Shown: positions 18,279-27,193 of the stretch, in pieces | How positions within the stretch are numbered: the first letter of the stretch is position 1 | How the letters are laid out: each line of letters begins with the position of its first letter | NCBI RefSeq assembly: GCF_003268475.1 | Contig: NZ_MCIF01000002.1 | Span: 3,380,478 to 3,444,477 of the forward strand | Reading direction: 5' to 3' | DNA length: 64,000 bases | DNA from: Thermogemmatispora tikiterensis | GTDB lineage: Bacteria; Chloroflexota; Ktedonobacteria; Ktedonobacterales; Ktedonobacteraceae | Made by a program: the position numbers and the translations under genes | The notes under the pieces: model-generated | Database searches by the model: none | The model's input: the letters and a program-made list of their open reading frames with translations, nothing else | Told to the model about the DNA's origin: nothing

Positions 18279-19802
18279 TCACCTGCTCTGTCTGTTCTGT
18301 CCCGTTGCTGCCAGCATGACTTTCTCCTGATCGGCCTCGGTGCGACTGAACAGGCCAGTGACGCAGCCCTCATGCATGACGAGCACCCGATCCGACATGG
18401 CCAGAATCTCGGGTAGCTCGCTGGAGATCAGGAGGATGGCCAGACCACGCGCGGCTAACTCGGAGATGATGCGATGGACCTCGGCTTTGGCGCCGATGTC
18501 GATGCCACGCGTCGGCTCATCAAGGATGAGGATACGCGGCTCGGTCGCCAGCCATTTGCCCAGCACTACCTTCTGCTGATTGCCACCTGAGAGGGCGCGC
18601 ACCGGCTGGGTCAGGCGCCCACCGCGCACGCGCAGGCGCTCAGCATAATCGGCGGCGATTTTCAGCTCCTGGCGCGACCTGATCAGTGAGAAGCGCGCGA
18701 CGCGTTGCAAAATAGAAAGGGTGATATTTCGGGCGATGGAGAAATCGAGGACGAGGCCCTGCTGATGGCGATCTTCGGGGACGTAGGCGATACCATAGCG
18801 CATGGCATCGCGCGGCGAACGGATGCTGACCGGGCGCCCGTCAACCAGGATCTCACCGCTCTCGGCCTGATCGATGCCGAAGAGGACGCGCGCCACCTCA
18901 GTGCGGCCTGCCCCAACCAGACCAGCCAGCCCGAGGATCTCGCCACGCCGCAGCTGAAAGCTCACGTCGCGGAAGACACCGGCACGGGACAGATGGCGTA
19001 CCTCCAGCACGACCTCACCAACTGCTGCCTCCTCTTTGGGGAAGAGAGCCGCCAGCTCTCGCCCTACCATGTGACGAACGGTCTCTTCGGGTGTCAGATC
19101 CTGAGCTGGAGCTGTGATCACCCGCTGCCCATCACGCAGGACCGTCACGCGGCTGGCCAGGCGAAAGACCTCCTCCAGGCGATGGCTGACAAAGAGGATC
19201 GCCACCTGCCGCGCCCGCAGCTGCTCGACGATGGTGAAGAGGTCCTCCACCTCGCGCGGCGAGAGTGAGGCTGTCGGCTCATCCATGATCAAGACACGTG
19301 CATCCTGCGACAAGGCTCGCGCAATCTCGACCAACTGCCGATCAGCCACCGAGAGGCCCCGCACCGGTAGATAGACATTCAGCTCCACACCCAGCGATTG
19401 CAGCAGCTGCTCTACCTCGCGATACATACGGCGCCAATCGATGCGCCCCAGGCGATCGCGCGGCTGATGGCCCATAAAGACATTCTCGGCCACGTCAAGA
19501 TCAGGGAAAAGGGTCGGTTCCTGATGGATGACAGCAATGCCAACAGCCTGAGCCTGCGCGGGGCTGCGCAGCTCGACCGCCTCGCCGTTGATTTTGAGGA
19601 GACCACGATCGGGGCGGTGCACGCCTGCCAGAATCTTTACCAGCGTGCTTTTGCCGGCACCATTCTCGCCTACCAGCGCATGGACTTCGCCCGCATAGAG
19701 GCTCAAGTCCACCTCTTTGAGGGCTTGAATGGCCCCGAAACGCTTGCTAACGCCGACCAGCTCGATCACGGGCACCGCCGCTTGCGGCGCGGCAACTTCC
19801 AT
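18279..19802 (-). CDS. rhaT: Rhamnose ABC transporter ATP-binding protein RhaT
   Basis: This 507-residue double-cassette ATPase of the sugar ABC class (RbsA/MglA-like) energises the RhaPQ permease. The first half has Walker A GENGAGKST (about residues 47-55), the motif LSVADRQLVEIARAL and Walker B VLIMDEPTASLS. The second half has a degenerate Walker A (GLVGAGRTEVARVLFG), but an intact LSGGNQQKV signature and Walker B ILILDEPTRGID. It is the first gene of the rhamnose operon, with a good AGGGGG ribosome site, about 140 bases downstream of the operator-promoter at 19941-19991. Confidence 0.94.
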   Translation of the reverse strand: MEVAAPQAAVPVIELVGVSKRFGAIQALKEVDLSLYAGEVHALVGENGAGKSTLVKILAGVHRPDRGLLKINGEAVELRSPAQAQAVGIAVIHQEPTLFPDLDVAENVFMGHQPRDRLGRIDWRRMYREVEQLLQSLGVELNVYLPVRGLSVADRQLVEIARALSQDARVLIMDEPTASLSPREVEDLFTIVEQLRARQVAILFVSHRLEEVFRLASRVTVLRDGQRVITAPAQDLTPEETVRHMVGRELAALFPKEEAAVGEVVLEVRHLSRAGVFRDVSFQLRRGEILGLAGLVGAGRTEVARVLFGIDQAESGEILVDGRPVSIRSPRDAMRYGIAYVPEDRHQQGLVLDFSIARNITLSILQRVARFSLIRSRQELKIAADYAERLRVRGGRLTQPVRALSGGNQQKVVLGKWLATEPRILILDEPTRGIDIGAKAEVHRIISELAARGLAILLISSELPEILAMSDRVLVMHEGCVTGLFSRTEADQEKVMLAATGQNRQSR

Positions 19803-19940
19803 AGTTCCCCCTGGTGAGTGTCTTTCGCAGACGATCAGTGCTACATTCTATCCGCTGATCCGTTCGACGATCAGGCAATCGGCCAGTCAGTGAGCCTGGT
19901 CGTTGGCTCGCTCTGGCCGGGGTGCATGGGCCGGCTGCTA

Positions 19941-19991
19941 ATTGAAACGTTTCAATGCTGAGAGTATAATCGAGGCCAGCCTGATTGTCAA
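19941..19991 (-). promoter_or_regulatory. Rhamnose operon promoter with LacI-type operator
   Basis: On the minus strand TTGACA (19991-19986), a 17-base spacer and TATACT (19968-19963) form a near-consensus sigma-70 promoter. Seven bases further begins a perfect 16-bp palindrome ATTGAAACGTTTCAAT (19956-19941), which has the central CG of LacI-family operators. It covers the expected start site, so a bound repressor would block initiation. The LacI-family gene at 20340 is the obvious candidate. The 350 bases from 19992 to 20339 hold no gene that I can see. Confidence 0.88.
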
Positions 19992-20339
19992 GGGGAAGAG
20001 CGCCCTTATGCGCAGGGCAAACGGCAGGAAGATGGCCAGAGGGCAGACAGTTGTGGCATACTATCTTGTGATACAGTCGGGTCAGTCAGCAGAGGATGTG
20101 GCTTCAGCGGCCCTCCTGATTGCCACCAGGGCCAAGACAGGACCTTCTGCCCCTGGTAGATTGCGGCGCGACCCAGGCTGAATAATGCACAGCGACGAGA
20201 ACCTCGCCCCAGCCCAGCGCGCAGGAGCGGCCCATATTGAGAGGGAGCGACCGCCAGACCGCCTGCAGCACTAGGGGGCTTGCCTTATCATTATCATCTT
20301 CATGCCTATGGATTTCGCTTCTGTCTATGGAGTGCGTGC

Positions 20340-21404
20340 ATGCCAAGTATTCGTGAGGTAGCCGAGCGGGCCGGTGTCTCGCTTGGGACCGTCTCTAATG
20401 TGTTGAATCATCCCGAGCTGGTAGCGGAAGAGACAAGGCAGCGCGTGCAGCGCATCATTGACGAGCTGGGTTTTGTCCGCAATGGTTCGGCGCGCCAGCT
20501 TCGCGCCGGGCGCAGCCTCTATATCGGCCTGGTCGTGCTTGATGTGGCCAATCCCTTCTTTACCGAGGTGGCGCGCGGCGTCGAGGATGTGGCCAGCGAG
20601 GCTGGTTACGTGGTCATCCTCTGCAATTCAGACGACTCGCCTGAGCGCGAGGCCCACTATCTGCGAGTGCTGGAAGAGCAGCGCGCGCACGGTGTGCTGA
20701 TCACCCCCGTGCTTGATGACCACACCCATCTCTATCGCCTGCGCAAGCGCGGCATCTCTGTGGTCTTGCTGGACCGTCCGAGTCGGCAGTCAGATCTGTG
20801 CTCGGTGGCCGTCGACGATGTGCATGGGGGCGAGCTGGCTGTGGAGCATTTGCTGGCCCAGGGACACGAGCGCATTGCTTTTGTCAATGGCCCGCATTCG
20901 ATTCGCCAATGCGCCGATCGTCTGGAGGGCGTGCAGCGGGCGGTGCGCGCGGCAGGCGCTGATCCCGCTCAGGTAGTCTTAGAGGTTACCAGGCCCTTTC
21001 TGAATGCCCGCGAGGGAGAGCGCGCTGTCGAGCAGATCTTGAGTGTGAGCGAGGCTGAGCGCCCAACAGCCATCTTCTGCGCCAACGATCTGCTGGCTCT
21101 GGGAGTCATGCGCGGCCTCACCAGGCGCGGCTTTGCGATCCCGCGCGACTTTGCCCTCGTCGGCTACGACGATGTTGATTTTGCCGGCATGCTTTCGACG
21201 CCGCTGACCTCCGTGCGCCAGCCCAAGTATCAGCTTGGCCGCAGCGCTGCCGAGCTACTCCTGGATGAGGCCGACCATCCCACTACGCACGAGCACCGCC
21301 AGCTTACCTACCAGCCCGAGCTGATTGTACGCGAATCCAGTAGCTATCGCCGTCCGCGGCGCTCCCGCTTCACGCGACCGGGCGCATCTCCTACCTCTCC
21401 CTGA
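20340..21404 (+). CDS. LacI-family transcriptional regulator, probable rhamnose operon repressor
   Basis: The 354-residue product has an N-terminal helix-turn-helix (MPSIREVAERAGVSLGTVSN, residues 1-20) with the hinge-helix region around 45-60, then a PBP1-type sugar-binding domain (IGLVVLDVANPFFTEVARGV to the C-terminal LGRSAAELLLDE). The ATG at 20340 has GGAG seven bases upstream and matches the family's start; 20 further codons are open upstream. It is divergent from the rhamnose operon, whose promoter holds a LacI-type palindrome. Rhamnose or a phosphorylated intermediate as inducer is inferred. The last 25 residues are basic and not conserved-looking. Confidence 0.9.
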   Translation: MPSIREVAERAGVSLGTVSNVLNHPELVAEETRQRVQRIIDELGFVRNGSARQLRAGRSLYIGLVVLDVANPFFTEVARGVEDVASEAGYVVILCNSDDSPEREAHYLRVLEEQRAHGVLITPVLDDHTHLYRLRKRGISVVLLDRPSRQSDLCSVAVDDVHGGELAVEHLLAQGHERIAFVNGPHSIRQCADRLEGVQRAVRAAGADPAQVVLEVTRPFLNAREGERAVEQILSVSEAERPTAIFCANDLLALGVMRGLTRRGFAIPRDFALVGYDDVDFAGMLSTPLTSVRQPKYQLGRSAAELLLDEADHPTTHEHRQLTYQPELIVRESSSYRRPRRSRFTRPGASPTSP

Positions 21405-21471
21405 GCGCCTACCCGCCTCTGCCTCGTCTTGCTCCCTACTTGCTGCTTATCCCAAACTGCTTCTTCGCTCT

Positions 21472-22647
21472 CTAACGTCGCCTGATGGCCAGTTTTGCCA
21501 GGCGCTCACCTGCTTGCAGTAAGGTCTCGTCGTTTTTGCAGAAGGAGAAGCGCAGATATTTGCTGCCGATATGGGAGTGTTCAGGGCAGTAGAAGGTCTC
21601 AGGGGGAATACCGGCGACGCCGATCTCGCTGATAAGATAGCGCGCAAATTCGAGCGGCGTGCCGTTGAAGACCGGTGAGAAGTCGGCCAGGACAAAGTAA
21701 GTGCCCTCGGGCACTCGATACGGGAGGCCCGCAGCATCGAGAGCCTGCAAGAGCAACTGGCGCTTGTGCTCGTATAGCTCCTTCAGGCCCCGGTAGTAGC
21801 TATCTGGAAGGCTCAGGGCGTAGGCAATGGCTTCCTGGGTGGGATGGTGCACGGCAAAGGTGATGAACTGATGGGCACGAGCGACACCGTCCACCAGGTC
21901 GGGATGACCATAGACCCAGCCGATCTTCCAGCCGGTGGCGCTGAAGGCTTTACCCGAGCTGCTGACCGTCACGGTGCGTTCGAACATGCCAGGCAGGGTG
22001 GCAATGGGAATATGGCGCGCATCGTCAAAGATCAGATGCTCGTAGACCTCATCGGCAATGACAGTTACATCGTGTTCGATGCACAGTTCAGCGATGCAGG
22101 CCAGTTCCTCACGCGAGAAGACGCGTCCACAGGGATTATGTGGGGTATTGAGGATGAGAGCGCGTGTTTTAGGCGTGAAGGCGGCGCGCAGCTCAGCGGG
22201 GTCGAAGGTCCACTGGGGTGGATGCAGCGGCACGTAGACGGGCGTGGCGCCGGCCATGAGGATATTAGGTACATAGGAATCGTAGAATGGCTCGATCACA
22301 ATGACCTCATCGCCAGGATCAACCAGGCCCAGGACGGCGGCAAAGATGCCCTCGGTAGCGCCCGCGGTCACAATGACGCCGCGCTCCGGGTCGATCTCCA
22401 AGCCATAGAAGCGCGCCGCGTGAGCGGCCACGGCGCGGCGCAGCGAGGGCGTCCCTGGTCCCGGGGCGTACTGATTGTACTGGCCGGCTTGCAAGGCCGC
22501 CACGAGCTGGGCAATGATGTCGGGAGGGGTATCGAAATCGGGTCTCCCTTGCCCCAGATTGAGGGCGTTGTGCTGCTGTGCCAGGACGTTGATCTCCGTA
22601 AAAATAGTAGTCCCAAAGCTCGCTACACGCCGAGCAGCAGTAGCCAT
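21472..22647 (-). CDS. Class I/II pyridoxal-phosphate aminotransferase
   Basis: The 391-residue product is a fold-type I aminotransferase of the aspartate/kynurenine/methionine aminotransferase group. It shows LGQGRPDFDTP near residue 31, TAGATEGIFA, the NTPHNPCGRVF motif with its conserved Asn, DEVYEHLIF, and the PLP lysine in SSSGKAFSATGWKIGW (about residue 235). The C-terminal LRFSFCKNDETL contains the substrate carboxylate-binding Arg. Closest functional candidates are methionine or glutamine transaminase (YbdL-like) and N-succinyldiaminopimelate aminotransferase; sequence alone does not decide. The start has AGGAG nine bases upstream. It is divergent from the phosphatase gene. Confidence 0.9.
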   Translation of the reverse strand: MATAARRVASFGTTIFTEINVLAQQHNALNLGQGRPDFDTPPDIIAQLVAALQAGQYNQYAPGPGTPSLRRAVAAHAARFYGLEIDPERGVIVTAGATEGIFAAVLGLVDPGDEVIVIEPFYDSYVPNILMAGATPVYVPLHPPQWTFDPAELRAAFTPKTRALILNTPHNPCGRVFSREELACIAELCIEHDVTVIADEVYEHLIFDDARHIPIATLPGMFERTVTVSSSGKAFSATGWKIGWVYGHPDLVDGVARAHQFITFAVHHPTQEAIAYALSLPDSYYRGLKELYEHKRQLLLQALDAAGLPYRVPEGTYFVLADFSPVFNGTPLEFARYLISEIGVAGIPPETFYCPEHSHIGSKYLRFSFCKNDETLLQAGERLAKLAIRRR

Positions 22648-22686
22648 GCCTGTGTGCTCCTCACAAAGCTTTGATCAGTTGAGACT

Positions 22687-22705
22687 ATTATACCTCTCTG
22701 GTATA
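22687..22705 (-). promoter_or_regulatory. Aminotransferase promoter -10 within an inverted repeat
   Basis: On the minus strand a perfect TATAAT (22692-22687) lies 40 bases before the aminotransferase start. It overlaps an inverted repeat, TATACC (22689-22694), five bases, GGTATA (22700-22705). No good -35 is visible, so the repeat may bind an activator or repressor. The site lies in the 245-base region divergent to the phosphatase gene. Confidence 0.45.
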
Positions 22706-22892
22706 CTCCCAGTATATGCCGCTCTGGGGGAGAGAGGCGAGTGCCTGGTGAGTCTGACCTGCACTCGACCGAGCCGACGGAGCGGCCTGATGTCTTTGTC
22801 CGGCAGGGCAGGACCACTGAGCTGGCCCGCCGCCCGCCTCTCTGGTCTCATCTAGCTAGTCTGGTATCTGGTAGGGAGTCAAACGTTGCAAG

Positions 22893-23423
22893 ATGGCTGT
22901 GGTGAGAGGATTGTACACTGTTGATTTGTTGAAGGATCAGCGTCTGAGCATTATGGGGCATCCAGCGGGCGGCGCCTTGCTGGAACAGGCCATCAAGATG
23001 CTGCGCAGCGCGGGGGTAGATGTGCTGGTCTCGCTGCTAACGGGTGAGGAGATCGAGGAGATTGGTCTCCAGCGTGAGGCCCAGACCTGCCAGGAGCAGG
23101 GGCTGCGCTATTTCCATTTCCCGATCCCTGACCTGCAGGGGCCACCGCTGGATGGCGAGATCCAAGACCTGCTGAGCGAGCTGTATGAGCTGCTGTGTGC
23201 CGGTCAGCATATTGCAATCCATTGCCGCCTCGGCATTGGGCGCTCGGCGATGATTGCCGCCGGACTGCTGGTGCGCGCAGGCTACTCGGTGCCGCTGGCC
23301 GTGGGCCTGCTCTCGTCGGCTCGCGGCTGCTTTGTGCCACAGACACCGACGCAGCTGGAGTGGATTGAGGCCCTGGAGCGCTACTATCGCCAGCAGGGCC
23401 TGCCTTTTCTTGACGATGCCTGA
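22893..23423 (+). CDS. Dual-specificity/tyrosine phosphatase-like protein
   Basis: This is a 176-residue cysteine phosphatase. The P-loop HCRLGIGRS fits HCxxGxxRS, with nucleophile Cys111 and Arg117, and the likely general acid is the Asp in FPIPD (about residue 80). The fold is that of small dual-specificity/PTP enzymes similar to archaeal and bacterial PTPs. The substrate could be phosphotyrosine, phosphoserine or a phosphoinositide-like small molecule. The ATG at 22893 lacks a strong ribosome site (GGGAG is about 15 bases away). No kinase gene is adjacent. Confidence 0.85.
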   Translation: MAVVRGLYTVDLLKDQRLSIMGHPAGGALLEQAIKMLRSAGVDVLVSLLTGEEIEEIGLQREAQTCQEQGLRYFHFPIPDLQGPPLDGEIQDLLSELYELLCAGQHIAIHCRLGIGRSAMIAAGLLVRAGYSVPLAVGLLSSARGCFVPQTPTQLEWIEALERYYRQQGLPFLDDA

Positions 23424-23542
23424 CTGAGCTGAACTGAGCCGAGCCGAGCGCGTCCGGCAGCCCCGTCCGCGATGATCTGCCCGGAGGCCATGCGGCCCAT
23501 GCGGCCACTGCGGCCACGGCCAGGGTCAGGGGCCACACTCGC

Positions 23543-25153
23543 TTAAACTTCGCCATAGACCGGCAGACCGCCCACGATGGTGGCCTGAATACCGTTGCTG
23601 ACCAGGCGCTCGGGCGGGATCTGAAAAGGGTCCTCGGGCAAGACCACGGCGTCGCCAAACTTGCCGACGCTGAGCGAGCCTTTGTCGGCCTCCTCGGCAC
23701 CAGCATAGGCCGCCCCAAGGGTGTAGCCATAGAGCGCAGCGCTCAGCGAGAGCGCCTGCTCCGGCAGCCAGGAGGGGCGCCCACTCTCGGGATCGGTGCG
23801 CTGGACGGCGGCGTAGATGATGCGTAGCGGATCAAATAGCTCGACGGGAGCATCAGAGCCAAGAGCGAGAGGAATACCACGCTCGTACATGGTGCGATAG
23901 GCGTAGGCCCGTCGATGGCGCTCCCCCCAGTAGCGTTCGGCTATGTCACGATCGGCCACGGCATGGTAGGGCTGCACCGAGGCAATCACGCCCAGGCGGC
24001 GCATCCGCTCCAGATCGGTAGCGTGAATCAGCTGCACATGCTCCAGGCGATAGCGCAGGCGCTCGCCAGGGCGCTGGCCCTGCTCAGTCAGATGGCGCTG
24101 GGCCAGTTCGATGGCGTCGAGCGCCACGCGCGCCGCCCGATCACCAATAGCGTGGATGGCAATGAGCAGATTTAGCTCGCTCGCCTCCCTGACCAGGGCA
24201 CGCATCTCTTCCTCGGGCGTAGCCAGAATCCCGTAATTTGAGAGACTGCCCTCGTAGCTGTCGAGCATGGCGGCGGTCTGCGAGCCAAGGGTGCCATCAG
24301 CGAAGATCTTGATGCCTCCAATGCGCAGCAGGACATCCTCTTCGTCCGCTTTGAGCAGACCAGCGCGCAGCTCGGGCAAGGGATGACGCTGGAGGATCAT
24401 GCGCACGCGCAGGGGCAGCCGTCCCTCCGTGCGCAGAGAGGCCAGCAGCTCGTAAGCCGCGCGATCTTCGATATCGTGGATGGCCGTAATGCCAGAGCGC
24501 AGGAGCGCCGCGAGCGTTTCCTGCAGGAGCTGGCGCGCCAGGGCCGGTGAAGGGGGGGAGATCAGACGAGCGACCAGTTCCATCGCTGCCCCTTCCTGCA
24601 AAATGCCGGTCGGCTGACCATTGCCATCGCGCAGAATAGCGCCGCCGGGCGGATCGGGCGTCTCGGCGGTGATGCCCGCCCGCGCCAGAGCCAGCGAATT
24701 CACCCACAGCAGATGACCGTCCTTACTCCAGAGAGCGACCGGATGCTCGGGCGCTGCTGCATCCAGCACCTCCCTGGTGGGGAAAGCGCGCGACGGCCAG
24801 CGATTGCGATCCCAGTGGCTGCCAACAAGCCACTCACCGAGGGGCGTACGGGCCGCGCGTTCTCGCACCAACTGAGCCACCTCGTCGGCGCTATTGCAGG
24901 CCGCCGCGTCGATGTCGTGGCTGCGGTAAGCAGTGGCCAGCAGATGGATATGAGCGTCGATGAAACCCGGCAGAACCGTCTTGCCGCCCAGATCGATCAG
25001 CTCGGCCCGGGCCCCGGCAGCCTGGCGGACCTCGACATTGTCCCCGACCGCCAGGATACGCCCGCTCTCACGCTCGACGGCCATCGCCTGGGCCTGGGGC
25101 CGAGAGGCATCCATCGTATAGAGCCTGCCGTTGAGATAGACTATTCGGCTCAT
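23543..25153 (-). CDS. Metal-dependent amidohydrolase, YtcJ-like
   Basis: The 536-residue product belongs to the amidohydrolase_3 (YtcJ/TIM-barrel) group. It has the metal-binding GFIDAHIHLLAT (about residues 65-76), KIFADGTLGSQTA, the later His ligands in IAIHAIGDRA and YRLEHVQLIHATD, and the catalytic-type Asp in ALGSDAPVELFDP. The reaction (amide or imine hydrolysis of an unknown substrate) cannot be deduced. The ATG at 25153 is chosen because AAAGGATGG lies nine bases upstream; the open frame also has an ATG at 25165. It starts two bases after the stop of the upstream methyltransferase gene, so the two are translationally linked. Confidence 0.88.
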   Translation of the reverse strand: MSRIVYLNGRLYTMDASRPQAQAMAVERESGRILAVGDNVEVRQAAGARAELIDLGGKTVLPGFIDAHIHLLATAYRSHDIDAAACNSADEVAQLVRERAARTPLGEWLVGSHWDRNRWPSRAFPTREVLDAAAPEHPVALWSKDGHLLWVNSLALARAGITAETPDPPGGAILRDGNGQPTGILQEGAAMELVARLISPPSPALARQLLQETLAALLRSGITAIHDIEDRAAYELLASLRTEGRLPLRVRMILQRHPLPELRAGLLKADEEDVLLRIGGIKIFADGTLGSQTAAMLDSYEGSLSNYGILATPEEEMRALVREASELNLLIAIHAIGDRAARVALDAIELAQRHLTEQGQRPGERLRYRLEHVQLIHATDLERMRRLGVIASVQPYHAVADRDIAERYWGERHRRAYAYRTMYERGIPLALGSDAPVELFDPLRIIYAAVQRTDPESGRPSWLPEQALSLSAALYGYTLGAAYAGAEEADKGSLSVGKFGDAVVLPEDPFQIPPERLVSNGIQATIVGGLPVYGEV

Positions 25154-25155
25154 GC

Positions 25156-26232
25156 TCAACGCCATCCTTTATAGAGCTGGGTTAGCTCGTCAGCACGCTC
25201 ACTGCGCCGCCCAGGACGCAGCGGCGAGGTAGCGCGCAGGACCTTGTAACGACTATTGCCGCCCACCTCCTGCACCTCCTCAAAGCACTCCTCCAGCACC
25301 GGCTCGTACTTCAAGAAGCGATTGGCCACCAGGTAGAAGCGCCCACGGCGCGGCGTCAGCAGCCGGGCACTTTCGCGGATAAAGCGTTCACCGACGGCCT
25401 TCGTATTAACGCCCCACACATGGAAAGGAGGATTGGTCGCGATCAGGCTGAAACGCTGCCCGCTCACGGCGCTGGTGGCATCGCTGGGCAAAGCCTGGGC
25501 GTTGTTCAGGCCCTTCTCCTGCAGCCGCTGCTGCGCCAGGGCGACCGCCGCCAGGCTGGCATCAACCAGGGTTACACTGCCCTTGCGGGCGCGCTCAGCA
25601 ATATGCAGGCCAATATAGCCGGCTCCACAGCCGAGATCGAGCGCCACATCGGTCACATAGACCTCCAGCGATTCCAACAAGAGGCGCGTCCCCTCATCCA
25701 GCTCACCACCGGCAAAGACCTCGCGCTGCGGCCAAGCCGGCGGCTCGGCAGAGAGAGGCGTCTCGGCAGTCTTCGCCGCCGCTACAACCCGCCAGCCCTT
25801 GCTGATCTCTACCGTCTCCAGATTGCCAAAGTACTCGCGCATGCGCCGCGCAATCGAGAGAATCCCTCGATCCTTCGCTCCAGTCACATAGAGACGTCCG
25901 CCGGGCTTGAGGGCATAGCGGGCCGCCTCCAGCCCATAGTAGACCCAGGCTTTGGAGGGCTGATAGAGCAGATTCATGACCGCGACATCTATGGTATTCG
26001 GCGAAGTTTCTCGCGTATACTCATGGAAAGGAATGTGTTGTAACTGGCTGCGGGCAGGGACAGCGTACGCTTGTTCAAGGGCGCCGACGTTGTCTTCCGC
26101 CAGAATGATTCGCCCACGGCTGAGCTGACGCGCGGCCACCTGGACAAAGGGGTCCGCCGCTGAATTTAAGATCAGCAAGCGCTGCTCAGCATGCAAAGGA
26201 ACATTGTCAGCTAAGAGTTGAGGATGGAGCAT
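25156..26232 (-). CDS. RsmC/RlmG-like class I methyltransferase
   Basis: The 358-residue product has two Rossmann-like halves, as in RsmC and RlmG, which make m2G in rRNA. The C-terminal half carries the SAM site VALDLGCGAGYIGLHIAE and the catalytic NPPFHVWGV (NPPF is typical of guanine-N2 and adenine-N6 methyltransferases). The N-terminal half looks like a degenerate copy without a SAM loop. The exact rRNA target is uncertain. I choose the ATG at 26232, which has AGAGGG eight bases upstream, over the one at 26238. It is divergent from the aldolase gene, whose start is only five bases away. Confidence 0.85.
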   Translation of the reverse strand: MLHPQLLADNVPLHAEQRLLILNSAADPFVQVAARQLSRGRIILAEDNVGALEQAYAVPARSQLQHIPFHEYTRETSPNTIDVAVMNLLYQPSKAWVYYGLEAARYALKPGGRLYVTGAKDRGILSIARRMREYFGNLETVEISKGWRVVAAAKTAETPLSAEPPAWPQREVFAGGELDEGTRLLLESLEVYVTDVALDLGCGAGYIGLHIAERARKGSVTLVDASLAAVALAQQRLQEKGLNNAQALPSDATSAVSGQRFSLIATNPPFHVWGVNTKAVGERFIRESARLLTPRRGRFYLVANRFLKYEPVLEECFEEVQEVGGNSRYKVLRATSPLRPGRRSERADELTQLYKGWR

Positions 26233-26236
26233 ACGC

Positions 26237-26905
26237 ATGGCCCTCTACGTTGATACTGCTTTCATAGATGATATCACGAACGTGGCCCGCACGGTACCAT
26301 TAGCCGGCGTGACCACCAATCCAACGCTGTTGCTGGCCGCCCGTGAGCGCGGTCAGCAGCTCTCGCCCCGCCAGGTGCTGGAGGCGCTGCTCGAGGCCTC
26401 GAGCGGCCATGTCTTCATGCAGCCGGGCGCCAGCGAGGAAGAGGAGATGTATCGTGAGGCCCTCAGCTACATCGAGATGGCGCCCGAGCGTGTTATCCCG
26501 AAAATCCCGATGAACCAGGTGGGCATGCGCGTGGCCCGCCGTCTGAGCAGCCAGGGCTATGCGCTGGCTTTTACCGCCGTCACCACTGTGCCCCAGACGT
26601 ATTGCGCCCTTCAGGTGCGCGCCGATTTCGTCATTCCCTACTACAACCGCCTGGAGCGCTCCGGGATCGATGCCACAGCCCGCATCTCTCAGATGTCCTC
26701 GCTCTGCCGCTCTCAGGAGCCAGCCAGCACGCGCGTGCTGGTGGCAAGCATTAAGACACCCGAGGAGGCCGCCCGCGCTCTCCTGGCCGGCGCTCACGAT
26801 CTGACTGCTCCTCCCCAGGTCCTGCTCGATTTCATCAGTGACCCGCTCAGCGAGGAGGCCATCCAGCGCTTCAACCGCGACTGGGAGAAGATGAACAAAC
26901 TGTAA
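26237..26905 (+). CDS. Transaldolase-like aldolase (fructose-6-phosphate aldolase/TalC type)
   Basis: The 222-residue product is of the short transaldolase subfamily (FSA/TalC, about 215-220 residues). It starts YVDTAFIDDI, has the substrate motif GVTTNPTLLL and a Schiff-base lysine in RVIPKIPMN (about Lys89). YYNRLERSGID fits the family's conserved YVGRxDDxG stretch only loosely, so substrate preference may differ. It probably transfers or releases a dihydroxyacetone unit. The start has GAGGATGGAG at a suitable distance. Whether it is a real transaldolase (pentose phosphate pathway) or an FSA-like aldolase is open. Confidence 0.85.
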   Translation: MALYVDTAFIDDITNVARTVPLAGVTTNPTLLLAARERGQQLSPRQVLEALLEASSGHVFMQPGASEEEEMYREALSYIEMAPERVIPKIPMNQVGMRVARRLSSQGYALAFTAVTTVPQTYCALQVRADFVIPYYNRLERSGIDATARISQMSSLCRSQEPASTRVLVASIKTPEEAARALLAGAHDLTAPPQVLLDFISDPLSEEAIQRFNRDWEKMNKL

Positions 26906-27087
26906 TCGTTCACGTCTCGCTAGCATACATGAACGATGAAAGAATGTTCATTGATTAGCCCCCCACGTTCATGCGATTCTCATCTGAGCGCGCTATTATG
27001 TAGGCGTAACGAGCTTCAGAGAACGGTTCCGCGGGCGCGAGGCAAATGTGGGGGGGATAGTAGAGAAACGGGACTCCTGGGGTCAGG

Positions 27088-27186
27088 CAACGTGGCAGGG
27101 TGGCACGTCTCTCTGGGCAGTTCTCCGTCATCTCACTACTACTACTTGCTCGACACGGATCGGCGCAACGTGGTGAGGGTGGTTAC
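27088..27186 (+). ncRNA. Possible T-box-like leader element (duplicated motif) ahead of an intrinsic terminator
   Basis: Two copies of CAACGTGG(c/tg)AGGGTGG(c/tt)AC occur at 27088-27106 and 27166-27186. The second runs directly into a strong terminator hairpin. The core AGGGTGGxAC resembles the T-box antiterminator bulge (AGGGTGGxACCGCG) that pairs with an uncharged tRNA acceptor end, and its position before a terminator fits. The GCG part is changed, I could not identify a specifier stem, and no plus-strand gene follows. It may be a decayed or orphan leader, or chance. The rest of the 26906-27415 gap has no gene visible. Confidence 0.3.
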
Positions 27187-27193
27187 TTCGGAA

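Noticed and set aside
17231-18319. Plus-strand open frame of 362 codons opposite the rhaP permease gene
   Set aside because: The translation is Q/H/R-rich without hydrophobic cores or motifs; the opposite frame is a clear permease.
20041-20080. Possible operator around GTATC/GATAC-like sequence upstream of the LacI-family gene
   Set aside because: The arms match poorly, there is no promoter next to it, and it is unlike the perfect palindrome at 19941.
23430-23525. Short GCGGCC-rich repeats after the phosphatase gene
   Set aside because: Imperfect, short and GC-driven; no CRISPR-like spacing and no copies elsewhere that I noticed.
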